Assembly: GCA_963812475.1 (NCBI GenBank)
Contig: CAWEVI010000039.1
Span: 124,001 to 188,000, forward strand
Origin: JAMXLO01 sp963812475
GTDB taxonomy: Bacteria > Pseudomonadota > Alphaproteobacteria > Acetobacterales > Acetobacteraceae
Length of the DNA stretch: 64,000 nt
Direction: 5' to 3'
Of this stretch, positions 1 through 8,437 are shown one piece after another. The position numbers and the translations under genes were made by a program. Under the pieces are notes generated by a model. It had not been told where the DNA came from, made no database searches, and saw nothing but the letters and a program-made list of their open reading frames with translations. Positions within the stretch are counted from its first letter, which is position 1, and each line of letters starts with the position of its first letter.

Positions 1-282
1 AAACTAGCGGCGCGGATCAATTCGGCCGCCGACTGGGCGCGCCGCAATCATGTGGCTTTGCTGGCCGGTGAATTCGGCGCCAGTCGGCGACTGAACGCTG
101 CCGCGCGCCTCGCCTGGCTATCGACCGTTCGGGAGGCCTGCGAGCGGCGGTCGATCGGTTGGGCGCTCTGGGGGTATGACAACTCGATGGGATTCGCACA
201 GCATCCGCCGGCAGGCGCAAGCGCTCTCGATCCCGAAGTGCTGAAAGCGCTCGGGCTGTCGGCAGCAATGGTTCACCAGTAG
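1..282 (+). CDS. Glycoside hydrolase family 5 (cellulase-type), C-terminal fragment
   Basis: The open frame enters from the left edge and ends at a TAA-free run closed at position 282, giving about 93 residues of a C-terminus. It contains LAGEFGA, the beta-strand that carries the nucleophile glutamate in GH5 glycosidases, followed by an alpha helix and GWALWGYDNSMGF, the typical last-strand aromatic motif of the GH5 barrel. The expected role is hydrolysis of beta-1,4-glucan or a related polysaccharide, usually outside the cytoplasm; the N-terminal signal and acid/base glutamate lie outside the window. GH5 subfamily cannot be decided from this piece. The gene is followed by a structured RNA candidate on the opposite strand. 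Confidence 0.75.
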   Translation, partial: KLAARINSAADWARRNHVALLAGEFGASRRLNAAARLAWLSTVREACERRSIGWALWGYDNSMGFAQHPPAGASALDPEVLKALGLSAAMVHQ

Positions 283-334
283 CGACAAGCATATCTGGGG
301 GCGCACAAGTCAATTTTCGGGCGTTATCGCCGCG

Positions 335-472
335 TTAAAAAATAGTCAAAAGAAAGCCCCCGGCCATAGACCGGGGGCAAGTAAACAGGGAGGCTTCACG
401 TCTGGGAGACGCAGGGGTCACTGACCCCCTTCCGACCCCGAAGAGCCGGAACACTGGCGACACCGCCGCCGT
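335..472 (-). ncRNA. Structured small RNA candidate with anti-Shine-Dalgarno segment
   Basis: Read on the minus strand this interval folds into consecutive hairpins: GGCG/CGCC arms at 456-467; a nine-pair stem closed by a UUCG tetraloop at 430-451; a GGGGTCA/TGACCCC palindrome at 414-428; a CGTCT/AGACG stem at 399-411; and a terminator stem at 356-378 followed by a U-rich tract. Between the last two stems lies an unpaired GCCTCCCTGTTTAC (381-394), complementary to a Shine-Dalgarno sequence. A weak promoter (TTGAGT, then TATTCA after a short 15-nt spacer) lies just upstream near 483-503. No protein frame here is convincing. The architecture fits a trans-acting alphaproteobacterial sRNA that blocks ribosome binding sites. 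I do not recognise the family; the 5-prime end is inferred. Confidence 0.55.
340..378 (-). terminator. Intrinsic terminator of the small RNA
   Basis: On the minus strand an eight-pair GC stem (GCCCCCGG / CCGGGGGC, arms 371-378 and 356-363) with a seven-base loop runs directly into TTTCTTTTGACTATTTTTT. This is a textbook rho-independent terminator for transcription running leftwards, away from the intergenic RNA candidate. Confidence 0.75.
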
Positions 473-775
473 ATTCGATGAATAGACTTTAACGGCGTGA
501 CTCAATGCTCGCCATGGCCAAAAGCCGGATGCGGCCATGCCGCTGGCGCATGCCCCGCGCCCGATCCGGCGGCGCACGCATTCGTCGGTGTCAGTCCATT
601 TCGATCACGACCCGATCCATCCCCCATCCGGACTCACGGGACCGGGAGCGCCAGACGCTTGAGCGGCGAACGCCGCCGCATTGATGATTCTCTCCGGGTG
701 GGCTTTGCTTGCCCGACAGCGATCGGTCCTTCAATCCATCGGCTGCAGGAAGCAAGCACAGCACAGGAGACGGCC

Positions 776-1174
776 ATGGCCTTCTCGTTCACGCTCACCG
801 ACACGATTCCCGCGGCACCGGACCTGATCTACGACGCATGGCTCGACAGCCGCGGCCACACTGCGATGACCGGCAGCGCCGCCGAGGCGGCGGCGACCGA
901 GGGCGCGGTCTTCACGGCATGGGGCGGTTACATTTCGGGGCGCAACCTGTCACTGGAGCGTGCCCTCCGCATCGTGCAGGCGTGGCGCACGACGCGGTTC
1001 ACCGCGGACGACCCCAACTCGCAGATCGAAGTGCTGCTTGAGCCCGTTCCCGAGGGCACCAGACTGACACTGCACCATACCAACATCCCGGACGGTCACA
1101 CCGGCTACCAGAATGGCGGATGGCAGGAGCATTATTTCGAGCCGATGAAGCGGTATTTCGACGGGAGGCGCTGA
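776..1174 (+). CDS. SRPBCC / Aha1-domain (START-like) protein
   Basis: 132 residues. The whole protein is one START-like fold: an N-terminal strand, FTAWGGYISG around residues 46-55, IVQAWRTTRF around 66-75, and a closing GWQEHYFEPMKRYF helix, which are hallmarks of the Aha1/AHSA1 branch of the SRPBCC superfamily. Members bind hydrophobic small molecules or act as co-chaperone-like modules; no specific ligand can be given. The start at 776 is chosen because GGAGA lies six bases upstream and the domain begins right after it; an upstream extension to 497 has no domain content. The gene lies 75 bases before the patatin gene on the same strand and may be co-transcribed. Confidence 0.8.
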   Translation: MAFSFTLTDTIPAAPDLIYDAWLDSRGHTAMTGSAAEAAATEGAVFTAWGGYISGRNLSLERALRIVQAWRTTRFTADDPNSQIEVLLEPVPEGTRLTLHHTNIPDGHTGYQNGGWQEHYFEPMKRYFDGRR

Positions 1175-1249
1175 CACGGGGACCAGCATCGGACCCGTCC
1201 ACCGTCCCGACGGAACCACATCTCGGCGCGTCGCGGCAAAGGGAGCACC

Positions 1250-3583
1250 ATGCTCAGACTGACGACGGAGCAGCACGCGGATGTTTCCTGGCGGTCGCTG
1301 TTCCGCACGACGCGTGCACCGATCAGCATCCTTGCCATCGCGGCCTTGAGCCTCGCGCTGCCGTCGCAGACCGGCGATGAACTGACGGCGCTCCAGGAGA
1401 TGCACGTGGGCCCGTTGTCGGGCCTCGTCATTCTCCAGCTCAGTCTTGGCTTTCTGTCCCTCAGTTCCTGGTATTGGGCGCGCGCGGCACTGGCAGCACG
1501 GTTCGGCGTCAACGACTCGCTCGAGGCCCGGTCCGCCTTGCGCCGCTGCAGCCGCGCCACCTTCAATGCCGTCCCCCGGCTGGTCTTCCTGTGTGGCGTG
1601 GCGCTGAGCGTGTCACTGGTCTGGCGCGGCTTCTCATGGGTTCACGGGGTGGCCGTCATGGTCTGGGCGGTGCCGTTCTATCTGATGATTCGCTGGCGGC
1701 TCGGAATGATCCGACCGCGCAGGCGGCAGGTGCGGGTGCATCTGGAGACGCTCTACAGCCGCCGCAGTGTGCGAGGCTGGCTTGGTACCCTCTGGCCGCG
1801 ATTGCGCGCGCTGGTGATGCTGGCGCCGTTCAGCCCGGTGTTGGCCTCCGCCCTCCTGATCGCGGGGGTGGGCGTATTCTTCTGGGGCGCATTCGAGAGT
1901 TTCCTCTCGCTGGGTGAGGGCTATCCGGGATTGGCGCCGCTGTCGGCTGAGTTCCTCCCCGGGCCATCGGCCGCCCTCGTCTGCCTGGCCCTGGCGATGG
2001 GGCCGCTGACCGCGTTGGTCTTCCTCGCGGACGGGCTTCGGCTGGAGATCAACCTGTTCGGACGGAGCGTCGGCTTCACCCGGCCACCGGTCATCGCCGC
2101 CATGCTGGTCTGGATGGTCATCGCTCCGCTGCTGTTCAGCTTTCACACGATCCGCGTGCTGTCGCCGTCGCATCGCGTGACGGCGGTGAACGACCGGCGC
2201 TCGCTCGATGATTTCTTCGATGCCTGGGTGCGGGCCTGCGCGCCGGTCGCGGACAAGCCGGTACGCCCGATCGTGGTGGCGATTTCAGGCGGTGCTTTAC
2301 GCGCCGGGATCTGGGGCGCGCAGGTCCTGGGAGCGTTGGAGGCGGCGGACGGACACAGCAACGCCGCCATATTTGCCGTGAGCAGCGTGTCGGGCGGCTC
2401 GCTCGGTGTGGCTGCCTACATGGCCGTAAAGCAGGCCAACACGTCGCCGTGCGGCTCGGCGCAGGCGGATCGGCCGTCGGTCGAGGCCCAGCTTGCACGC
2501 GTCAACAGCCATTTTCTGGGCGGCGATGCGCTGGGGCCGCTGCTGGTCGGCTCGCTGCTGAACGACACGCCGCGCTCGCTGTTCAGTCCGGTCGAGGCGG
2601 CGATCCGTGCCGCCCTGGGCAACCAGCCGAGGGGCGGCGACAGGGCCGAGGCGCTGGAGCGCGCATTCGAAAACCTGTGGCGCATGGACCTCGCCGAGGC
2701 GGGGCTAAGCGATCTGCCGATTCCGCGCTTCAGCGATGCATTCCTGTCGCTGTTCTATGACCACGGAGAAGTGCGGCCCGGCATGCCGGTGTGGGTGCTG
2801 AACGGAACCGACGTGACCAGCGGCGGCCGTATGCTCACGGTCCCATTCGGATCGCAGATCGGCATGGTATGGCCATTCTATGCCTCGATCGATCTGCTGG
2901 CCCTGCTGGGCAGCAACGTCGCGATCTCCACGGCGATCAACAACAGCGCGCGCTTCCCGTATCTGGAGCCGAGTGGGGAAGTCGTGTCGATCAACGATCC
3001 CCCGCATCAGATGCATAATGGCGGGTCGGAGGTGCTCGACGGCGGCATCTTCGACAACGAGGGGCTGGAAGCCGCGCTGGAGATCGCACAGTGGCTGAAG
3101 CGCAAGACCATCCATGGGCAAACGGTGCAGCCGATCATCGTGCAGGCCACGGCGAATGCCGATATCGGAGTGGCGGTTGCGAACCGTGTGGTTCGTTGCC
3201 CCGACGCGCCGATCGATGTACCGACCGATCCGCCCCCCTCGCCGGGACGCTTGCAGCTACTGGCGCCGGTGATGGGCCTCTACAACGTGCGGGCAGCGCA
3301 CGCCGCACTGCTGCTGCGCCATACGCGCGACGAGTTCTGCGGCGTCAACCGACGTGCCTTCTTCCACTTCTACCTGTTCAGTGCGCCCGACCGCGACATA
3401 CCGCTGAACTGGATGCTGTCGGCGCCGGCCGTCGCCGCGATCCAGCAGCAGCTCGACACTCCGGGCAATGCGTCGGAACTTGCATGCCTCCAGAAGGTGC
3501 TTGCGGGTGCCGATACCTGCGGCGAAACGCCCGCGACGGCATTCGACCTCCGGGTCCATCCCCGGCCCGGCGCCGAGAACTGA
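1250..3583 (+). CDS. Membrane-anchored patatin-like phospholipase
   Basis: 777 residues. The N-terminal ~300 residues hold about six to seven hydrophobic helices (for example near 22-40, 57-80, 108-128, 195-220, 243-264 and 278-300). The C-terminal part is a patatin-like lipase: the oxyanion-hole motif SGGALRAG near 345, the nucleophile elbow in VSSVSGGSLG near 378, and the catalytic DGG in VLDGGIFDNEG near 600. These predict a Ser-Asp dyad acyl hydrolase acting on membrane lipids, held in the inner membrane. Start ATG is preceded by GGGAG. The membrane-domain fusion is longer than a stand-alone patatin (about 300-350 residues). Substrate is unknown. It precedes an efflux pair on the same strand. 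Confidence 0.85.
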   Translation: MLRLTTEQHADVSWRSLFRTTRAPISILAIAALSLALPSQTGDELTALQEMHVGPLSGLVILQLSLGFLSLSSWYWARAALAARFGVNDSLEARSALRRCSRATFNAVPRLVFLCGVALSVSLVWRGFSWVHGVAVMVWAVPFYLMIRWRLGMIRPRRRQVRVHLETLYSRRSVRGWLGTLWPRLRALVMLAPFSPVLASALLIAGVGVFFWGAFESFLSLGEGYPGLAPLSAEFLPGPSAALVCLALAMGPLTALVFLADGLRLEINLFGRSVGFTRPPVIAAMLVWMVIAPLLFSFHTIRVLSPSHRVTAVNDRRSLDDFFDAWVRACAPVADKPVRPIVVAISGGALRAGIWGAQVLGALEAADGHSNAAIFAVSSVSGGSLGVAAYMAVKQANTSPCGSAQADRPSVEAQLARVNSHFLGGDALGPLLVGSLLNDTPRSLFSPVEAAIRAALGNQPRGGDRAEALERAFENLWRMDLAEAGLSDLPIPRFSDAFLSLFYDHGEVRPGMPVWVLNGTDVTSGGRMLTVPFGSQIGMVWPFYASIDLLALLGSNVAISTAINNSARFPYLEPSGEVVSINDPPHQMHNGGSEVLDGGIFDNEGLEAALEIAQWLKRKTIHGQTVQPIIVQATANADIGVAVANRVVRCPDAPIDVPTDPPPSPGRLQLLAPVMGLYNVRAAHAALLLRHTRDEFCGVNRRAFFHFYLFSAPDRDIPLNWMLSAPAVAAIQQQLDTPGNASELACLQKVLAGADTCGETPATAFDLRVHPRPGAEN

Positions 3584-3625
3584 CCGTGCCGTCGTCCCGC
3601 CATCACCTGTTGGAAGCAATGGAAA

Positions 3626-4774
3626 ATGCCCGACGCGTCGCCTGACACGCCCTCCGATCTGTCGCCGGAGTCACGCGCCGGGCAACGTCGGTGGCCCGCG
3701 TGGCTCTTCCCGACGTTGCGGGTGATTTTCGTCGTCGTTGCCGGTTATCTTGCCTGGTACATCGCGGGTCACTGGAACCGCTGGACCGGGTCGGCCCGCT
3801 ATGAGGCAACCGACGATGCCTACATGGTCGGCGATGTCACGCCGCTTGCGGCCAAGGTCTCCGGATATATCGCGAGCGTACCGGTCAGCGACTATCAGAC
3901 CGTGCACAAGGGCGATCTGATCGTCGAGATCGACCCGATCGACTACCGCGCTCAACTGGCGCAGGCCGAGGCCAATCTTGCCGCGGCCAACGCGACACTC
4001 GCCAACCTCGCGAACCAGAAGGATGTGCAGCGCGCGCTGATCCGCCAGGCAGAGGCGACCATTCAGGCGACCACAGCAGACCTGCAACGCTACGCGCTGG
4101 AGGCGACACGGCAACGCGATCTGCTCCAGACGCGGATCGCCGGGACCCAACAGCTGGTCGAACAGGCTGACGACAATGAAAAGCGCACCGCGGCGCAACT
4201 GCTGTTGAACCGTGCGCAACTGGACCAACAGAAGGCGCTGCTCGACAGTCTCGACGTGCAGGAGCAGCAGCTTGCCGCACAGGTGCGCGCAGCCGATGCG
4301 GAGGTGCAGCTGGCGAAGAACAATCTCGGCTACACGCGCATCGTTTCGCCAGTGGACGGGATGGTCGGGCAGCGTCAGGTACGGCCCGGGCAATTCGTCA
4401 ATGTCGGCACACAGGTGATTGCAGCGATCCCGTTGCCCAATATCTGGGTGATCGCAAACTACAAGGAAACGCAGATGACGAATGTGCGGATCGGCGATCC
4501 CGCGCGGGTTACCGTCGATGCGTTTCCCGGCCTCGTGCTGACCGGCCGGGTGGACAGCTGGGCGCCGGGCACCGGCAGTACCTTCGCCTTGCTGCCGCCC
4601 GACAACGCCACCGGCAACTTCACCAAGGTGGTGCAGCGGATGCCGGTAAAGATCGTTCTCGATCCGAATCCGTCGTTGGGCGCCCTGGTCCGGCCCGGGA
4701 TGTCAGTCGAGGCGCGGATCGACACCGGCGCCCGTCAGGTCGCATCGAACCAACCGGCCGCTTCGGACAAATGA
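3626..4774 (+). CDS. HlyD/EmrA-type periplasmic adaptor of a drug efflux pump
   Basis: 382 residues. One transmembrane helix near residues 28-50 is followed by a lipoyl-like half (VSGYIASVPV, then VHKGDLIVEIDP near 90-101), a long alanine/glutamine-rich coiled-coil hairpin (about 105-225), the second lipoyl half (GYTRIVSPVDGMVGQ near 234-248) and a beta-barrel region. This is the membrane fusion protein layout that links an inner-membrane MFS pump to an outer-membrane channel. The stop codon overlaps the start of the next gene (ATGA), so the two are translationally coupled. No outer-membrane TolC-type gene is nearby, so it must borrow one. Substrate is not predictable. Confidence 0.9.
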   Translation: MPDASPDTPSDLSPESRAGQRRWPAWLFPTLRVIFVVVAGYLAWYIAGHWNRWTGSARYEATDDAYMVGDVTPLAAKVSGYIASVPVSDYQTVHKGDLIVEIDPIDYRAQLAQAEANLAAANATLANLANQKDVQRALIRQAEATIQATTADLQRYALEATRQRDLLQTRIAGTQQLVEQADDNEKRTAAQLLLNRAQLDQQKALLDSLDVQEQQLAAQVRAADAEVQLAKNNLGYTRIVSPVDGMVGQRQVRPGQFVNVGTQVIAAIPLPNIWVIANYKETQMTNVRIGDPARVTVDAFPGLVLTGRVDSWAPGTGSTFALLPPDNATGNFTKVVQRMPVKIVLDPNPSLGALVRPGMSVEARIDTGARQVASNQPAASDK

Positions 4775-6378
4775 AACCGCATCTGGCGCCGGTCACGTCG
4801 GCGGGCGTTGCGCTGCATGCGTTCGCCGAGGCGCATCCGCGACTGACCGCTGATTCGCTGCGTTGCTATGTCGGGATGACCGGGGTGCTGCTGGGCTCGG
4901 TGATGGGGTTTCTGGGTACACGGGTCACGTCGTTCGGGCTGGCGGACCTGCGAGGCGGGCTGTCGGCCGGCTTCGACGAAGGTGCCTGGATCACCACGAG
5001 CTTCGGCATCGGCCAGATGCTGGCCGGCGTCGCCTCGCCCTATCTCGGCGCAATATTCGGCGTCCGCCGCGTCCTGCTGATGGGCATCCTGCTGTTCTTC
5101 GTGACCAGCCTGCTCGGGCCGCTGTCGCCCAACCTCGCTGCGTTCCTGACAATGCAGTTCCTGGGCGGCGTCGCCTCCGGCACGTTCATTCCGCTGACAA
5201 TCAGCTTCATCGTCCGTAGCCTGCCGGCGCGGCTCGTGATCTACGCTATCGCGCTCTATGCGATGAATTCCGAGCTATCGCAGAACGTCGCGGCCTCGCT
5301 CGAGGGCTGGTATTCCGACCATTGGTCCTGGCGGTGGATAATTTGGCAGTACTGCGCCATGCTGCCACTGATGTTCGTGTGCGTCTGGTTCGGCATTCCG
5401 CGCGAACGCATCAACACCGCATTGCTAGGCGCGCTCGACTGGCCCGGCCTCCTGTATGCCATGACCGGATTCAGCCTGCTGTACGCCGGACTGGACCAGG
5501 GTAACCGGCTGGACTGGAGCGGCAGCGGCCTCGTCAACGGGCTGCTGCTGGCGGGCGGAATCATGACGGCGGCGTTCGTGGTGCGCGAGCTGCTGGTGAC
5601 ATCGCGGCCGTTTCTCAACCTGCGCCTGCTGGTGCGCGGGCAGCTGCCGTTCCTGGTTCTGCTGCTGGCCGGATATCGCTTCATCATTCTGTCCACCGCC
5701 TACATCATTCCGAACTATCTGCAGACGGTGCAGAATTACCGCGAGCTGCAGGTGGGCGACGTGCTGCTGTGGATCGCGCTGCCGCAGTTCATCATCGTCT
5801 ATCCGCTGGCGGCGCTGCTGCGCCGGGTCGACGGGCGGTGGGTCCTGGCATTCGGTGCGGCGATGGTCGGCGCGGCCTGCCTGATGGGGACCTATCTGAC
5901 CAGCGATTGGGCGACCGAGGATTTCCTGCCATCGCAGATCGTGCAGGCGATCGGCCAGTCCTTCGCGCTGACCTCGGTGATCGTGCTGGTGGTGCGCTCG
6001 ATCAACCCGGCCGATGCGCTGACGGTCGGCAGCCTGCTGCAGATCAGCCGCCTGTTCGGCGGCGAGATCGGGACCGCGTTCATGCAGACCTTCGTGCGTG
6101 TGCGCGAGCAGGTGCATTCGAATCTGGTGGGACTGCACGTCGACAGCATCGCCGGCACGACCACCGACCGGCTCGCCGAGTACAGCGGTGCCATCGGCGC
6201 GCATACCGCGGACCCTGGCGTAGCCTCCGCGCAGGCGGCAAAGCTTCTGGGAGGCGCCGTGCTGCAGCAGGCCTCGGTGCTGTCCTACATCGACGGTTTT
6301 CTCGCTGCTGCTGTCGGTTCGTTCGTGTGCCTGCTGTTGGTCGCCGCCATGCGCCGCGGACCGCCTTCGCCGTTCTGA
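4771..6378 (+). CDS. DHA2-family MFS transporter (EmrB/QacA type)
   Basis: 535 residues with about 14 hydrophobic helices, the number typical of the DHA2 drug:H+ antiporter branch. The segment between helices 2 and 3 (GVRRVLLMGILLF) matches the region of MFS motif A, and the central GGVASGTFIPLTISF matches the helix 5 antiporter region. It starts inside the stop codon of the HlyD/EmrA-type gene (4-base overlap), making a two-gene EmrAB-like operon that exports toxic compounds by proton antiport. A GC-rich hairpin follows the stop. The long C-terminal loop before the last helix is usual for EmrB. The specific drug cannot be told. Confidence 0.9.
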   Translation: MKPHLAPVTSAGVALHAFAEAHPRLTADSLRCYVGMTGVLLGSVMGFLGTRVTSFGLADLRGGLSAGFDEGAWITTSFGIGQMLAGVASPYLGAIFGVRRVLLMGILLFFVTSLLGPLSPNLAAFLTMQFLGGVASGTFIPLTISFIVRSLPARLVIYAIALYAMNSELSQNVAASLEGWYSDHWSWRWIIWQYCAMLPLMFVCVWFGIPRERINTALLGALDWPGLLYAMTGFSLLYAGLDQGNRLDWSGSGLVNGLLLAGGIMTAAFVVRELLVTSRPFLNLRLLVRGQLPFLVLLLAGYRFIILSTAYIIPNYLQTVQNYRELQVGDVLLWIALPQFIIVYPLAALLRRVDGRWVLAFGAAMVGAACLMGTYLTSDWATEDFLPSQIVQAIGQSFALTSVIVLVVRSINPADALTVGSLLQISRLFGGEIGTAFMQTFVRVREQVHSNLVGLHVDSIAGTTTDRLAEYSGAIGAHTADPGVASAQAAKLLGGAVLQQASVLSYIDGFLAAAVGSFVCLLLVAAMRRGPPSPF

Positions 6379-6388
6379 TGCCGCCGGC

Positions 6389-6413
6389 GGCCCGCGCGAT
6401 ATACCCGCGGGCC
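6389..6413 (+). terminator. GC-rich hairpin after the efflux operon
   Basis: GGCCCGCG (6389-6396) pairs with CGCGGGCC (6406-6413) around a nine-base AT-containing loop, ten bases after the MFS stop. It lacks a U tract, so factor-independent termination is uncertain. Confidence 0.35.
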
Positions 6414-6567
6414 CAGCAACCGGTCCGAACGACGGGGCGCGATAATTTAGCATCCGAACTGTGAGCGCAGCCACAGACCCATCGGTTGATTGTGTCTGAG
6501 AATAAATCGGCGCGGTCGAGGCACGCCGATGACGGTGTCCTCCGGCCGCCCAACAGGGAGACAAGCA

Positions 6568-6792
6568 ATGAGCCTCGCACCAAAGGGCATGAAGGCAGCC
6601 CATATGACCTTCAATCCAAATGATCAGACCGCCGACCATATCCAAGAGGTCGTCAAATACCTGCTCGGCAAGGCCGGGTGTCTGGCATGTGGCAGGGTCG
6701 CCCTCCTGAATATCGAGTTCCTCGGCGACCCAGAGCGTGAACTCGCGCAGGCGGGCGTGATCTCGGTGAGCGAAGTCGGCTTCGGCCGCTGA
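6568..6792 (+). CDS. Small Cys-x-x-Cys protein, candidate MNIO-modified peptide precursor
   Basis: 74 residues, no signal peptide. The only cysteines sit in GKAGCLACGRVALL at about 36-49, after a helical leader-like stretch (TADHIQEVVKYLLG, 21-34); a short acidic/hydrophobic tail follows. The start has a GGGAG box seven bases upstream (6556-6560). The gene ends three bases before the DUF692/MNIO enzyme, which in turn overlaps a partner protein: the standard arrangement of precursor, multinuclear iron oxygenase and partner in MNIO RiPP loci. What is seen is the size, the CxxC and the context; the assignment as a substrate peptide is inference. It lacks the Sec signal and four-cysteine pattern of bufferin precursors, so it would be a cytoplasmic or differently exported product. 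It could instead be a metal-binding accessory protein. Confidence 0.6.
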   Translation: MSLAPKGMKAAHMTFNPNDQTADHIQEVVKYLLGKAGCLACGRVALLNIEFLGDPERELAQAGVISVSEVGFGR

Positions 6793-6795
6793 TCG

Positions 6796-7740
6796 ATGCC
6801 GGCGCGTCAACAGCAAGGCGCGAACGCGGTCCCGGCAATGCCGGGGCCGCTCGGTGTCGGGTTCGGTTGCGTGCTCGCGGTGCCGGAGGCCCTCTACACC
6901 GCGGACCTGCTCGATTTTGTCGAGATCACGCCTGAAATATTCCACCGGGAATACCGCGACGGCGACCGTGCGCGCCTGGTGCCTGACCACGCGCTGTTCG
7001 ATGCGGCGCGACGGCGCTGCGGCGCGTTGCCGATCGTCGTGCATGGGGTGGAATTGTCGATCGGCTCGGCGCACGGCATGTACGCGCCTTGTCTGGCGAT
7101 GATGGACGACTTCCAGAAGCAGTGGCCGTTCCTTTGGTACAGCGAGCATCTGCATTTCCAGACGATGCTGGATGCGCAGGGCAAACCGGCCCCGACCGGG
7201 GTTCCGCTGCCGCTGCCCTCGACCAGGGCGGCGGTTGATCTGGTCGCGGAACGGGCGGCGTTCGTCCAGCGCCGGTTCGGTGTGCCGTTCCTGCTGGAAA
7301 ATCCCGCGCATTACTTGTCCGATTTGCCGGCCGATCCGGATGTCGGCAACGAATTCGGGCTGATGAACCGCATCACGACGTTGTCCGGGTGCGGTCAGCT
7401 GCTCGATCTGCACAATCTGCATTGCAATGCGACAAATCTGGGTTTCGACGCGATGGATGCGCTGAACCTGATCCGGCTTGACCGGGTCCGCGAGCTTCAT
7501 GTCGCCGGCGGATCGTGGAGCGATGGGTTCTACATGGATGCGCATGACGGGCGCGTTCCGGAACCGGTGTGGGACCTTTTGGAACTTACGCTGTCACGCG
7601 CGCCCGGCATCGCCGGCGTGGTGTTCGAGATCCTGGATGAATACGTTGACCGGCTCGGACCCGACGGCATCGCGCGGGAACTGGAACGGGCGCGGACGAT
7701 CTGGCGACGATTTCATCCGGCGCGCGACGCCGCGGCATGA
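6796..7740 (+). CDS. DUF692 family MNIO enzyme (multinuclear non-heme iron oxidase, MbnB/TglH type)
   Basis: 314 residues forming a TIM-barrel family hallmark set: EITPE (E43), VHGVELSIGSAH (H83), YSEHLHF (E117, H118), LLENPAHYL (E168, N169), DLHNLHCN (D204, H206, N207), ELHVAGG (H235), DAHDG (D248, H250) and a late Glu near 278. These positions correspond to the di/tri-iron ligands of DUF692 enzymes, which use O2 to rewrite cysteine, asparagine or aspartate residues of ribosomal peptides (oxazolone/thioamide, carbon excision, 5-thiooxazole and others). All ligands look intact, so it should be active. It starts three bases after the putative precursor and its TGA overlaps the partner gene start. 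An alternative start further in (MPGPLGV, residue 15) begins closer to the conserved domain. Confidence 0.88.
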   Translation: MPARQQQGANAVPAMPGPLGVGFGCVLAVPEALYTADLLDFVEITPEIFHREYRDGDRARLVPDHALFDAARRRCGALPIVVHGVELSIGSAHGMYAPCLAMMDDFQKQWPFLWYSEHLHFQTMLDAQGKPAPTGVPLPLPSTRAAVDLVAERAAFVQRRFGVPFLLENPAHYLSDLPADPDVGNEFGLMNRITTLSGCGQLLDLHNLHCNATNLGFDAMDALNLIRLDRVRELHVAGGSWSDGFYMDAHDGRVPEPVWDLLELTLSRAPGIAGVVFEILDEYVDRLGPDGIARELERARTIWRRFHPARDAAA

Positions 7741-8399
7741 CCATGTCGCTCGTGGCTTTCCAATCCGGACTCGGGTGGGCGCTTCAAGGAGGCGGCGGGT
7801 GCCCGGTCGATCCGGACTCCGTGGGCATCCGCTTTACCGCCAAGGTCCGGCGATCCTGGTGCGAGGGGCGCGCGATCAACGCCGCACGCTCGGTCCTGAC
7901 GCTGCTGCCGCACGACGAACGACAGTGCCTTGTGGCGGCCTACGTGGATGGCGGCGGCGGACAGGCGTCGTTCTTGTCCACCGAGGCGGACGCGTTCCTG
8001 GCGTTTCTGGCCACGCGGCTGGCCGACCCATCGCACGCGCTCAGCGTTTGCGGGATGGAGCAGGCGCTCGCGCGTGCCCGCGAAGGTGCCGAGACGTTCG
8101 TCCCGCCCGCACACGGGGCGGCCACGGCGGGCGGCGGGCGGCATCTGCGGCAAGGCCGCCACGCCGGGATGGTCCGGTTCCATGCCGACCCCGGCGCTGT
8201 GCTGGCGGCGTTGCGGGGCGGCCCACTTCCAACGGTTGGTCCGGCCGGCCACGCGGTGCTGTTCGCCCCGGGGCTGCCGGACCTGTTTCGCGCCGCCGAC
8301 TCCGACGAGGCGGCCCTGTGGGACGCGATGCCGGCGAAAGGTTCGGCGCGTATCGCGGATCGCCTCGTGAGCGAGGGCGTGCTGGAATATCGGGACTGA
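7737..8399 (+). CDS. MNIO partner protein, unassigned family
   Basis: 220 residues, overlapping the MNIO stop by four bases (ATGA), so probably translationally coupled; an ATG six bases later is equally possible. The first ~130 residues are helical with RSWCEGRAINAARSVLTLLP near 39-58 and a loop of alternating hydrophobics (FLAFLATRL), a layout that loosely recalls the DUF2063/BufC-type or MbnC-type partners that deliver the peptide to MNIO enzymes. Residues ~135-220 form an alpha/beta segment ending in SARIADRLVSEGVLEYRD, which reads like a small winged-helix-type close. I cannot assign a family by eye. By position, the likely role is substrate recognition for the upstream enzyme. Confidence 0.6.
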   Translation: MTMSLVAFQSGLGWALQGGGGCPVDPDSVGIRFTAKVRRSWCEGRAINAARSVLTLLPHDERQCLVAAYVDGGGGQASFLSTEADAFLAFLATRLADPSHALSVCGMEQALARAREGAETFVPPAHGAATAGGGRHLRQGRHAGMVRFHADPGAVLAALRGGPLPTVGPAGHAVLFAPGLPDLFRAADSDEAALWDAMPAKGSARIADRLVSEGVLEYRD

Positions 8400-8437
8400 G
8401 GCGAAGCAACCCCTGATTCCGTTCCGCAACCGGCTCG

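Noticed and set aside
335..577. 80-codon minus-strand frame over the sRNA interval
   Set aside because: It runs through the intrinsic terminator and hairpins, has no domain, and its Ser/Arg-rich reading is explained by the RNA structure.
5425..7545. 706-codon open frame on the minus strand opposite the MFS and MNIO genes
   Set aside because: It mirrors the GC-rich third-position bias of strongly supported plus-strand genes, spans three of them, and its reading is Arg/His/Gln-rich without any domain.
6568..8399. Bufferin (copper-storage) operon
   Set aside because: The small protein lacks the Sec signal and multiple-cysteine core of bufferin precursors, and no DoxX or sigma-factor gene is adjacent.
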